Source: JAICYJ01 sp045806525 (GTDB lineage: Bacteria > Actinomycetota > Thermoleophilia > Gaiellales > JAICJC01). Taken from it: a DNA stretch of 19,553 bases. Positions 1 through 7,528 of this stretch are shown in pieces; positions within the stretch are counted from its first letter, which is position 1; the number at the start of each line of letters is the position of its first letter. The notes under the pieces were generated by a model. The model ran no database searches, was not told where the DNA came from, and saw only the letters and a list, made by a program, of their open reading frames with translations. The translations under genes were made by a program, and so were the position numbers. The stretch is taken from contig JBJMJD010000077.1 in NCBI GenBank assembly GCA_045806525.1, forward strand, positions 1-19,553, in the 5' to 3' direction.

Positions 1-693
1 CCGCAGCCGGATCGAGCAGAAGACCGTGATCGCCACCAGCAGCAGCCCCACCCGGTAGAACCAGACGTCCAGGTTGGGCGTGAGCAGGAAGTTGTCGGGC
101 AGGAACGGGAGGATGCCGTGCAGGTACCGGAACCCCATAGGATCGATCGGGGTGATGCCGGCGACGCCGTTGGTGAGGTTGAATCCGGTGCCGAACATGT
201 TGTCGCCGTTGCGCACGACCTGGGGGATGATCTCGCCGAAGCCGAGCGTCACCAGCGCCAGGTAGTCACCGCGCAGGCGCAGGGTGGGCAGGCCGATCAC
301 CACACCCGCGGCCGCCGCCATCGCCGCCGCCACCGGCAGCAGCAGCCAGATCGAGATGTGGATGCCGATCGCCTGGGACTGCACGCCCACCGCGCCGAAC
401 ACGATGCTGTGGCTGGCGAACTGGGTCGATGCGAACCAGCCCGCCACATAGCTGCCGATCGCGTAGAAGGCGACGTAGCCGAGGTCGAGCAGGCCGGCGT
501 AGCCGACCACCATGTTCAGGCCGACAGCCATGCACACGAACACCGTCATGGTGACGGCGGTGCTCAGCGTCGGGATCAGCTGGCTGGTGCCGAGCGACGT
601 GTAGTACTCGGGGTAGAGCACCACCAGCGGCACGACGATGATGGGGATGATCGCGCGCCGCGCCCAGCGCGGTATCGGAAGCTTGTCCATCAT
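1..693 (-). CDS. livM: LivM-type branched-chain amino acid ABC permease (partial)
   Basis: This is an inner-membrane permease of the HAAT (branched-chain amino acid/amide) uptake ABC family. It pairs with LivH to form the transmembrane channel. The frame is open for 231 codons from ATG at 693 to the window edge, so the C-terminus is missing. Hydrophobic segments begin near residue 14. The LivM hallmarks are present: GLNMVVGYAGLLDLGYVAFY around residues 53-72 and RLRGDYLALVTLGFGEI around 136-152. The start is set by a 4-nt ATGA overlap with the livH stop, which implies translational coupling; the second codon is also ATG. The ATPase genes (livG/livF) are not in the window and would be expected further left. 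The true substrate cannot be read from the sequence, since HAAT systems also carry amides, urea or aromatic compounds. Confidence 0.93.
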   Translation of the reverse strand, partial: MMDKLPIPRWARRAIIPIIVVPLVVLYPEYYTSLGTSQLIPTLSTAVTMTVFVCMAVGLNMVVGYAGLLDLGYVAFYAIGSYVAGWFASTQFASHSIVFGAVGVQSQAIGIHISIWLLLPVAAAMAAAAGVVIGLPTLRLRGDYLALVTLGFGEIIPQVVRNGDNMFGTGFNLTNGVAGITPIDPMGFRYLHGILPFLPDNFLLTPNLDVWFYRVGLLLVAITVFCSIRLR

Positions 694-1742
694 GCTCTGT
701 CGGCCTCCGGCTGCCCCAGCAGCCCCTGCGGCCGGAACACGAGGATCAGGATCAGGATCGAGAACACGATCGACGTCGTCCACTGCTCACCGGGCGCGTG
801 CCAGGAGAGTCCCTCGTTGAACGCCTGGATCAACCCGATGATGAGCGCCCCCAGCGTGGCTCCCGTCAGGTTTCCGATGCCGCCCAGCACGGCCGCCGTG
901 AAGGCCAGCAGCCCGATCTGACCAAGGTCATAACGAGTGGTTGTGATCTCGAGCACGTAGAGGGTGCCGCCTGCACCGGCCAGGATGCCGGCCAGCGCAA
1001 ATGTGAACGAGATCGTGCGGTCGACGTCGACGCCCATCATGCGGGCGGCGTCCATGTCCTGGGCGACGGCCCGCATGGCCTTGCCCTGGCGGGTGCGCCG
1101 AACCACGAAGGTGAGCGCCAGCAACAGCGGGATCGTCGCCAGGATCACGATCAGCGACTTCGCCGGCCAGTCCAGGAACAGGATGTTGCTGGGCAGGATC
1201 GCGCCCACCCCGGTGTAGTTGGGCCCGTAGAAGAACTGTGCCGCGTTGCTCAGAATGTAAGAGATGCCGAGGGTGGTGATCAGCGGCGCCAGCCGTGGCG
1301 CATTCCGCAGCCGCCGCAGAGCCACGCGCTCGATGGTCGGGTTGAGGATGCCGCAGAAGGCCATCGCCCCAAGCATCGCCGCCAGCACGCCCAGGAACGT
1401 GACGATGCCCGACTGGCTGCCGTCCAGCCCCAGCCTGGTGCCCGCGATCGAGACGGTGATCATGGTTCCCCACATGAACACGTCGCCGTGGGCGAAGTTG
1501 ATCAGCTCGATGATGCCGTACACCAGCGTGTAGCCAAGCGCGATCAGTGCGTAGAGGGCGCCGTTCGTGAACCCGATCAGGAGCACCGACCCGAACTGAC
1601 CGGGCCCCTGGACGAGGTTCACCGCCAGCCAGAACACGAGCAGCGCCAGCAGCGCGATCGTGACCGCTCGGTTCAGCAGCCCGGTGATACGAGGGAGCAC
1701 CGCCAGGACAGGCCGGCGCGCGGTGTGCGTGTCGGTTGCCAT
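690..1742 (-). CDS. livH: LivH-type branched-chain amino acid ABC permease
   Basis: This is the second membrane permease of the HAAT-type uptake transporter, 350 aa from the chosen start. The LivH signature is clear: NGALYALIALGYTLVYGI followed by ELINFAHGD in the N-terminal third. The cytoplasmic coupling loop RQGKAMRAVAQDMDAARMMG contacts the ATPase, and the protein ends in FRPQGLLG. The frame remains open upstream to 1892. The ATG at 1742 is preferred because it is preceded by a GGGAG Shine-Dalgarno about 7 nt away and gives a normal family length. The upstream extension is low-complexity Ser/Arg sequence overlapping the binding-protein gene. It starts 22 nt after the binding-protein stop and overlaps livM by 4 nt, so the three genes form one operon. 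Confidence 0.94.
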   Translation of the reverse strand: MATDTHTARRPVLAVLPRITGLLNRAVTIALLALLVFWLAVNLVQGPGQFGSVLLIGFTNGALYALIALGYTLVYGIIELINFAHGDVFMWGTMITVSIAGTRLGLDGSQSGIVTFLGVLAAMLGAMAFCGILNPTIERVALRRLRNAPRLAPLITTLGISYILSNAAQFFYGPNYTGVGAILPSNILFLDWPAKSLIVILATIPLLLALTFVVRRTRQGKAMRAVAQDMDAARMMGVDVDRTISFTFALAGILAGAGGTLYVLEITTTRYDLGQIGLLAFTAAVLGGIGNLTGATLGALIIGLIQAFNEGLSWHAPGEQWTTSIVFSILILILVFRPQGLLGQPEADRA

Positions 1743-1764
1743 GGCGGCGCTCCCTCTCCTTCGA

Positions 1765-3099
1765 TCAGCCGCCGCTGCCGGTGATCTTCGCCACCAGAGA
1801 CGGGTCAGGGTTGACGACCTGGTAGGTGTCGAACTCCCCCGACTTCGTGTTGCCAATGCCGATCGTGAACTGCTGCTGACCGATGATGTCACCCTGCTGG
1901 CCGATCTGGAACGTCCCCAGGATGCCGTTGGTGATCTTCATCCCGAACACGTTCTTGGTGACCGACGCCCGTGTGCCATCAGATGCGGCGATCGCGTTCA
2001 GCAGCACCTGGGCGGTCTGGGCGGCGTAGGCGGTGTACGGCTGCACCGTGCTGGTTCCGTACTTGGCCTTGAACTGGTCGATGAACGTCTTGCCCTCGCC
2101 GACCAGCTTGTCGGCCGGAACGCCGGCGTTGCTGACGTACATGCCCTGTCCGGCCGCCCCGGCCGAACCGGCACCGGTCAGCGTCGAGCTGATGAAGAAG
2201 CCGTCAGGCGCGATCAGCTTGACACCGGTGTTCGCTCCCAGAACGGCAACCTTGTCCTTGATCAGCTGGCCACCGTTGGAGCAGATCAGTCCGCCCAGGA
2301 AGATCGCATCCGGGTTCGTCGCCTTGATCTTCTGCATCAGGGCCTGGTAGTTGGCGGCCTTGGGATCCCACGAGTCACGCCCGGCGACCTTCAGGCCGAG
2401 CTGCGTCGCCGCCTTCTGGAAGAAGTCGGCCACACCGACGCCGTAGGACTCCTTGTCGTCGAGCACGTACACGCTCTTGGCGCCCAGCTTCTGCGCCAGG
2501 GTCGCATCCACCGCGCCCTGCGAGTTGTCCACTGCCACCACGCGCGCGTAGTTGCGGGTGCCGCTCGGGTAGTACTTCTCGGGCTCACCCGGCTCACCGC
2601 TCGGCTGCGTCAGCCCGAGGTTGGTGTTGGCCCCGCTGATCTCGACCAGCCCGACCCGGTTCAGGATCGGCACTTCCAGCTTGGCGCACGGCGAGTTGAG
2701 CGTGCCCAAAACGCCGATGACGCTGGAATCACGGATGTAGGCGTTCGCGTTCGAGCTGCAGGTCGCCGGATCGTAGGCACCGGCCTGCGCCGTCGAGTCG
2801 TCACAGTCCTGGTACTGGACCGTGTACTTGCCGGCCTTGTAGTTGTGCTGAGCCAGCACCATGTTGATGGCCTCGGACATCTGGTCGGTCTGGATCTTGT
2901 TGGAACCCTGCCGCGGCAGGTCAGACACGATCGTGAACTGGCCCTTTCCCTGGGGCGCGTGGCAGGTGGAGATATTGACAGGGGTGCCCGCATTGCCACC
3001 ACCGCCGCTCGAGCTGATACTGCTGCTTCCGCAGCCGGCAGATACTGACAGTGCAAGGACTGCAACGATCGGTATGGCTCGGAATCGAACCGTCCCCAT
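1765..3099 (-). CDS. HAAT-type ABC substrate-binding lipoprotein (LivJ-like)
   Basis: This is an extracellular ligand-binding lipoprotein (type I periplasmic-binding fold, Peripla_BP_6 type) that delivers substrate to the LivH/LivM channel. The chosen start, ATG at 3099, is preceded by GGAGG with a 6-nt spacer. It gives a 444-aa precursor with a basic N-terminus, a hydrophobic core and the lipobox SAGC (lipidated Cys23), then a Ser/Gly-rich linker. The mature domain has family features such as GVLGTLNSPCAKLEVPILN, YARVVAVDNSQGAVDATLAQ and KLGAKSVYVLDDKESYGVGV. A longer frame starting at 3147 is unlikely because it would place 16 polar residues before the signal peptide. It is the first gene of the liv-type operon. 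Several cysteines lie in the N-terminal lobe (YQDCDD, ATCSSN, NSPCAK). The ligand is not determined. Confidence 0.93.
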   Translation of the reverse strand: MGTVRFRAIPIVAVLALSVSAGCGSSSISSSGGGGNAGTPVNISTCHAPQGKGQFTIVSDLPRQGSNKIQTDQMSEAINMVLAQHNYKAGKYTVQYQDCDDSTAQAGAYDPATCSSNANAYIRDSSVIGVLGTLNSPCAKLEVPILNRVGLVEISGANTNLGLTQPSGEPGEPEKYYPSGTRNYARVVAVDNSQGAVDATLAQKLGAKSVYVLDDKESYGVGVADFFQKAATQLGLKVAGRDSWDPKAANYQALMQKIKATNPDAIFLGGLICSNGGQLIKDKVAVLGANTGVKLIAPDGFFISSTLTGAGSAGAAGQGMYVSNAGVPADKLVGEGKTFIDQFKAKYGTSTVQPYTAYAAQTAQVLLNAIAASDGTRASVTKNVFGMKITNGILGTFQIGQQGDIIGQQQFTIGIGNTKSGEFDTYQVVNPDPSLVAKITGSGG

Positions 3100-3171
3100 C
3101 ACGTTCCTCCATCGTCGGGAGTTTGATGTTCCGGGCCGGTCTGGCACCCGTGCGCCGTTTGGCGACTGTGG

Positions 3172-3200
3172 TATTTACCATTCCTAAACACGTAGTACAA
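3172..3200 (-). promoter_or_regulatory. Candidate promoter of the liv-type operon
   Basis: Read on the minus strand, TTGTAC (3200-3195) and TAAATA (3177-3172) are separated by exactly 17 nt. They lie in an AT-rich patch of otherwise GC-rich DNA, about 75 nt upstream of the binding-protein ATG. The -35 match is good and the -10 match is weak (3 of 6). The -10 sits inside GGTAAATACC, which has short inverted arms (GGTA/TACC) and could be a repressor half-site. This is pattern matching only. Confidence 0.35.
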
Positions 3201-3226
3201 GCCTGACGGGTGATTCGGACGACACA

Positions 3227-3820
3227 TTGCCAACAGCAAAACTGAAGACGGCGCTCCTGGCCGTGGCACTGGTGCTCGCCACCGTGGCCTGTGGAAGCAG
3301 CCGTGCAGACACGGTTCCCAGCGACCATACGGCATCCGCGAGCTGCCCGTCGGCGCGCGCCGCCGGCTGGCAGCGGTGGGCGAACGGCGTGCACATGACT
3401 GTGTTCTGCCCCACATGGCTTCCCATCTATATCGATGGCGTGATCGGCGGCGACCTCAACACGGCCGCATCGCCGGGCCGCTTCTGGCAGGTGCACTTCG
3501 TCTGGCGTTCCGACGACTTCAGCCAGCTGATCCACATCGTGTTCGAGGGCTATGCCCCCGGCACGTGGCCGCGTCGGTGCGGCGGGGCGCCCTGCTACGG
3601 CGGACGTGACGGAACCGAGACGCTGGGCGGTCGCGAGGTCACCTGGTACACGCGGAACCGCGGCTCCAGCACCGGGCACATCGCCGCGGTGTTCCGCGAC
3701 GGCGACACCACCTACGTGGTCAGCCTGCACGTGATCGACCCCTATACGGCGGCAACGGCGAAGGCAACCGTGGCGCGGATCGTGAAGGGGCTGGTGCCGG
3801 TGAAGCCCACTGATGCCTGA
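3227..3820 (+). CDS. Putative four-cysteine lipoprotein, paralogue A
   Basis: Function is not recognised. The 197-aa precursor has a TTG start, two Lys residues in the n-region, a hydrophobic core and the lipobox TVAC (Cys22), so it should be an exported lipoprotein. The mature part is homologous to the lipoprotein encoded at 5249-5881. Both share CPxA...GWQ..AN, then (V/F)(Y/F)CPxWLP, a Cys-plus-PC pair in the middle, a Tyr-T-x-N-x-G segment and an ending like R-I-x-x-(L/G)-L-V-x-V-x-P. Four non-lipidated cysteines are conserved between the two, suggesting two disulfides. It is divergent from the liv-type operon (127 nt between starts) and convergent with the DyP-like gene (13 nt between ends). 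The TTG start has no strong ribosome-binding site; it is chosen because it gives a clean signal peptide. Confidence 0.78.
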   Translation: MPTAKLKTALLAVALVLATVACGSSRADTVPSDHTASASCPSARAAGWQRWANGVHMTVFCPTWLPIYIDGVIGGDLNTAASPGRFWQVHFVWRSDDFSQLIHIVFEGYAPGTWPRRCGGAPCYGGRDGTETLGGREVTWYTRNRGSSTGHIAAVFRDGDTTYVVSLHVIDPYTAATAKATVARIVKGLVPVKPTDA

Positions 3821-3833
3821 CCTGTCGCTCCCG

Positions 3834-5246
3834 CTATTGGTGCAGCATCTCGACCAGCGGAAACGCCCGGTGCCGCCGCGGCGGCACCAGGAAGCTCTGC
3901 CTATGCGTGGTGGTCAGCACCGAGTTGAACCCCTGGCCGGGATCGCGCGGCGCCAACGGCAGTCGCCGGCCGCCCGGCAGCAACCCATCCATCGCCAGCC
4001 GGTTGCGATGAAAGTCGTCGCTGGTGGGGTTGAACACCACGAAGTGCAGACCCGCACGGGCCTCGGGGCTGAGCCCGTCGCGGCCCGGGTCAGCGCTCCA
4101 GTAGAACGGGTTGTCGAGCGTGTTGAAGTCGGCGCGGATCGGCACCGCTGTCCCCTTCGCATAGGTGGTGCCGTCGCGGCCAACCACGTCCGTCGCCAGC
4201 CGCGACGTCTGCTGGATGGCCTGGCTGTGGCCGATGCGCGAGTACGTTGACGCATCCTTGCTGATCGCGGCCACGGTGGGGACGTCGTCCCTGCCCTGGC
4301 TGACGGTCAGCGTCCCCTCGGGCACGTGCCGCGCCGGTCCGAACACGGTGGCGGCCCGCTGGCCATGATCGAAGGTCAGAAACCACGACTCCAGGTCCTC
4401 GAAGATGTGCGAGACGTGCATCGTCGTACCCTGCCGGAAATAGCCGGCGGGGCCGCCGTCTGAGTACCCCAGCGTCTCGATGTTCGCGATCCGCTCGGGG
4501 CCCAGCGCGGCCTTCTGCGTGGACGTGAACCCCAGGAACAGCTCGGCCTGCTCCGGGATCAGGTCGGCACCGGGGACGCCGGCCGCCACCGCCAGCTTGT
4601 GGGGCAGCCCCTCGCCACCGTCGAAGCCGCCGCCCACGAAGCCGCGGCGGACGCTGGTCGGACGCCAAACGTCGAGGTTTGTGACAAGCCGTTCGTGGGC
4701 GTCGTGGATGTGCGCCGGGTTGTCGCTTCGCAGCAGCAGCACGGCGTCGTTCTGCTCGAGCAGCATGGCGGGCGTATCGCTCGGGAAGCGGATCGCGTCC
4801 AGCAGCACCGATACCGGGTGCCCGGCCGTCTGGGAGGCGCGGCGATCGACCGGAAGGTGGTCACGCGCCGGCGCGGCCACCGGTCCCCGAAAGTACGGCA
4901 GCCCCCACCCCACGGTCACGCCCAGACCGGCCGGGCTGGCCGCGTAGTCCTGGTCGAGGCCCGCCAGCGCCTGGGCCAGCCGGTGCTGCGCGTCGCGCAG
5001 GTCGGCGGGGCCGCCGTCGGGCAGCCGGAACGTGACGATCTCATGGTGCAGCGGCGGCACCACCACCTCGACGTCGTTGTCGGTGACCACCCGCAGGCCG
5101 CCCAGCACGTGCTGCTCGGGCGCCCGCGACGTGACCACCGGCCGGCTGGGTGCGCGGCCGGCGCGCTCGGCCAGCTCGTAGATCCCGGCCGCGGCCAGCG
5201 TGGTCGCGCCGACGGAGGCGAGCAGCTGCCTGCGCGTCAGGTCCAC
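3834..5246 (-). CDS. Tat-exported DyP-peroxidase-like protein
   Basis: The 470-aa protein carries a twin-arginine signal (TRRQLL at residues 4-9, then a short hydrophobic stretch), so it is exported folded, probably with a cofactor. The body resembles dye-decolorizing peroxidases: GLGVTVGWGLPYF (108-120) matches their first beta-strand motif, GGFDG (206-210) fits the GXXDG motif with candidate distal Asp209, and HFVVFNP (401-407) and SFLVPP (451-456) match C-terminal strands. His340 in SRIGHSQ is a candidate proximal haem ligand, with Arg349 nearby. Overall similarity is distant. It may belong to the uncharacterised Tat-signal DyP-like group (possibly DUF7405), and peroxidase activity is inference. 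The GTG start lies 2 nt after the stop of the upstream lipoprotein gene with no clear Shine-Dalgarno, implying coupled translation. Reading the frame further upstream only shadows that gene. Confidence 0.72.
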   Translation of the reverse strand: MDLTRRQLLASVGATTLAAAGIYELAERAGRAPSRPVVTSRAPEQHVLGGLRVVTDNDVEVVVPPLHHEIVTFRLPDGGPADLRDAQHRLAQALAGLDQDYAASPAGLGVTVGWGLPYFRGPVAAPARDHLPVDRRASQTAGHPVSVLLDAIRFPSDTPAMLLEQNDAVLLLRSDNPAHIHDAHERLVTNLDVWRPTSVRRGFVGGGFDGGEGLPHKLAVAAGVPGADLIPEQAELFLGFTSTQKAALGPERIANIETLGYSDGGPAGYFRQGTTMHVSHIFEDLESWFLTFDHGQRAATVFGPARHVPEGTLTVSQGRDDVPTVAAISKDASTYSRIGHSQAIQQTSRLATDVVGRDGTTYAKGTAVPIRADFNTLDNPFYWSADPGRDGLSPEARAGLHFVVFNPTSDDFHRNRLAMDGLLPGGRRLPLAPRDPGQGFNSVLTTTHRQSFLVPPRRHRAFPLVEMLHQ

Positions 5247-5248
5247 GG

Positions 5249-5881
5249 TCAGGCGGCCGGCTCGACCACGACCAGGTGCGTCAGGATCCGCCGCAGGTCG
5301 GCGTTGACGGTGTCGTAGGTGAGCGGAGCGGCGACGTGCTGGCTGGCCGTGTAGAGGGTTCCGGCGTGACGCCAGGCGTAGACCAGGTGCCACTGGTCGG
5401 CGCCCTGGTTGACGGTGTACAGCGTCGCCGTGATTGGCCCGGCGTGGACGGTTCCGTGGGCGTCGGCGAAGCACGGCACGCGATGCTTGACCTGCTTGCC
5501 CGAGCCGGCCTCGGTCACGACACAGGTGGGGATGGTGGTGCGGCCGGGATAGGCGCGCAGGTTCACGTGCACCTCGCCGGTCTGGGCCTCGACCCAGATC
5601 CAGCTGGCCAGGTAGCTGCCGTCCTTGGATACCGACAGGACGGCGTTGTCGGCGGCACCGGCCTCGCCCCTGTCGACCTTGCCAACCAGTGGGTTGGGCA
5701 GCCAGGCCGGACAGTAGACGTCGGTGTTGATGCGGTTGGCCAGCGTCTGCCAGCCGAGTTTCAGGGCCGCCGGGCACTTCGGCTTGCTGGTGGTGGCCGC
5801 GTCGGCGCCGCCCTGGCCGCAGCCGCTGGATGCAAGCGCCAGCAGCGCCACCAGCAATGGCGCGACGGCTGACGATCTCAT
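5249..5881 (-). CDS. Putative four-cysteine lipoprotein, paralogue B
   Basis: Function is not recognised. The 210-aa precursor starts at ATG 5881 (MRSSAV...), with a hydrophobic core and the lipobox SSGC (Cys21), followed by a Gly/Ala/Thr linker. The mature domain is a diverged paralogue of the protein at 3227-3820: CPAALKLGWQTLAN, VYCPAWLP, IPTC, a PC pair, a YTVNQG segment and a C-terminal RRILTHLVVVEP. The four non-lipid cysteines are in the same order in both. A longer frame to 5932 exists, but the extension would precede the signal peptide and is not credible. It lies 72 nt downstream of the ABC ATPase gene and 2 nt upstream of the Tat DyP-like gene, so it is likely co-transcribed with both. 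It may be a surface partner of the exported DyP-like protein or of the ABC system (inference). Confidence 0.8.
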   Translation of the reverse strand: MRSSAVAPLLVALLALASSGCGQGGADAATTSKPKCPAALKLGWQTLANRINTDVYCPAWLPNPLVGKVDRGEAGAADNAVLSVSKDGSYLASWIWVEAQTGEVHVNLRAYPGRTTIPTCVVTEAGSGKQVKHRVPCFADAHGTVHAGPITATLYTVNQGADQWHLVYAWRHAGTLYTASQHVAAPLTYDTVNADLRRILTHLVVVEPAA

Positions 5882-5953
5882 CCAGGTACGTGCCAAGGCG
5901 ATCCGGTGAATGGTACCGACATCACGGCCCACCGGCCCGCAGCCGGCGCCACA

Positions 5954-7528
5954 TCAGTCCGCGACGGCGCCCGCGCCGGACACGGACGCCTCGGCTGCCG
6001 ACTGCTCCTCGTCCAGGCGCATCTCCACTCCGGCGGACTCGATCAGCAGCGGATCGTGGGTGGCGCAGACCACGGCCAGCGACCGGCCGGCCGCCGCCTC
6101 TGCCAGCAGCGCGGCCACCGACTCGGCGTTGGCCTGGTCGAGCCGGGAGGTCGGCTCGTCGACCAACAGCAGGTCGGCTCCCGTGGCCAGCGCACGGGCG
6201 ATCGCCAGCCGCTGCCGTTCGCCGGCCGAGAGCCGGGCGGCGCGCTGGTCGCTGCGCGGGCCCAGCCCCACCCGCGACAGCGATTCGCGGGCACGGTCGA
6301 CCGCGGCCGCGCCGGTGACTCCGCGCAGGCCCAGCGTGAGCGTGACGTTCTCCTCGGCGCTGAGGAACCCGACCAGCCCGGGCTCCTGGCCGACGTAGGC
6401 AACGCTCGAGCGCCGCAGGCCTGCCAGCCCATCACGATCCAGCCGCGACAGGGACTGGCCCAGCACCAGCACCTCGCCGGCATCGGGCCGCTCCAGGCCG
6501 GCCAGCATCGCCAGCATGGTGCTCTTGCCGGAGCCCGAGCGGCCGATCACGGCGGTCATCGCACCGCGGCGGAACTCGGCGTCGTAGCCGGCGAACAGCG
6601 ATCGCGTACCGAACGCCTTCGTCACCTGCCGCAGCGCCGCGACCGGCTCCGATCCTGCGGTCACGGGCGGCGGCGGCGCCGGCTGCTCCTGCGGCACGAA
6701 CGTGCCCGGCGCCGGACGCAGCACCACGCCGTCTCCCTCCTGGTCGACCTGGACGTGCGACGTGATGCCGAGGCCGGCACGGAGCGGCTCCGGCAGGTGC
6801 ACCCAGCCGCCGTGCCCCACCACAAGCATCGCCCGGCCGCCACGCCACTCCTCGCTGAGCCGGCCGTCGCGGATGCGGACGGTGCGGTCGGCGATCCGGG
6901 TGGCGCCGTGGTCGTGGCTGACGATCACCGCGGTCGTGCCCTGCCCCCGCACCAGCTCGCGGATCAGCTCGTAGACGATGTCGCCGTTTCGCCGGTCGAG
7001 CTCGCCGGAGGGCTCGTCGGCCAGCAGCAGCTGCGGCCGGTGCGCCAGCGCCGCGCACACGGCCACTCGCTGCTGGTCGCCGCCCGAGAGCTGTCCCGGC
7101 AGCATCGCGGCGGCGCGCTCGAGGCCGACCGCGGCCAGCAGCTCGGCCGCCCGGCTGCGCCGCTGGGAGCGCTGCTCGCCGCGCAGCGCCAGCTGCAGCC
7201 CGACGATGTCCTCGCAGCGCAGGTCGGGAGGCAGCGCCCGCGTGTAGTGCTGGTCGATCATGCCCAGCCGGCGGGCGCGGTAGTCGGCGGCGGCGCGACC
7301 GCTCAGGCTGCCGATGTCCAGCCCATAGACGTTGGCCGTGCCCGCAGACAGCGGCTCCAGCGCGGCCAGGATCCGCAGCAGGGTGCTCTTGCCGGCTCCG
7401 CTCGGCCCAAGCACGACGACGATCTCGCCCTCCTCCACCGGCAGCGTCAGCCCCTGTAGCGCGGCGGCATCGCCCTCCGCCGTGCGGTGGATGCGAAACA
7501 CGTCGCGGACGTCGATCGCCCGGCTCAC
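5954..7528 (-). CDS. Dual-NBD ABC ATPase with AbrB-like insert (MacB/LolD type)
   Basis: This 524-aa protein fuses two ABC nucleotide-binding domains. NBD1 has Walker A GPSGAGKST (41-49), Q93, signature LSGGDQQR (147-154), Walker B LLLADE (167-172) and switch His205. NBD2 has Walker A GRSGSGKST (329-337), Q381, signature LSAGERQR (433-440), Walker B LLLVDE (453-458) and His491. Both sites look complete. Between them, residues about 231-273 contain GGWVHLPEPLRAGLGI followed by VQVDQEGDGVVLRP. This matches the AbrB/SpoVT swapped-hairpin pattern, then a Pro-rich linker. The GTG start overlaps the permease stop (GTGA), so the two are coupled partners. Sequence style is that of mechanotransmission or lipoprotein-release exporters (MacB/LolD/FtsE) rather than importers. 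The substrate is unknown. Confidence 0.92.
   Translation of the reverse strand: MSRAIDVRDVFRIHRTAEGDAAALQGLTLPVEEGEIVVVLGPSGAGKSTLLRILAALEPLSAGTANVYGLDIGSLSGRAAADYRARRLGMIDQHYTRALPPDLRCEDIVGLQLALRGEQRSQRRSRAAELLAAVGLERAAAMLPGQLSGGDQQRVAVCAALAHRPQLLLADEPSGELDRRNGDIVYELIRELVRGQGTTAVIVSHDHGATRIADRTVRIRDGRLSEEWRGGRAMLVVGHGGWVHLPEPLRAGLGITSHVQVDQEGDGVVLRPAPGTFVPQEQPAPPPPVTAGSEPVAALRQVTKAFGTRSLFAGYDAEFRRGAMTAVIGRSGSGKSTMLAMLAGLERPDAGEVLVLGQSLSRLDRDGLAGLRRSSVAYVGQEPGLVGFLSAEENVTLTLGLRGVTGAAAVDRARESLSRVGLGPRSDQRAARLSAGERQRLAIARALATGADLLLVDEPTSRLDQANAESVAALLAEAAAGRSLAVVCATHDPLLIESAGVEMRLDEEQSAAEASVSGAGAVAD

Noticed and set aside
118..921. Long plus-strand ORFs opposite the liv-type genes, rich in Arg/His/Gln
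   Set aside because: Composition typical of antisense reading of high-GC genes; the minus-strand LivM/LivH reading is unambiguous.
5252..5777. N-terminal extension of the DyP-like frame through the lipoprotein gene
   Set aside because: It reads the lipoprotein gene in the wrong frame; the Tat signal fixes the real start at 5246.
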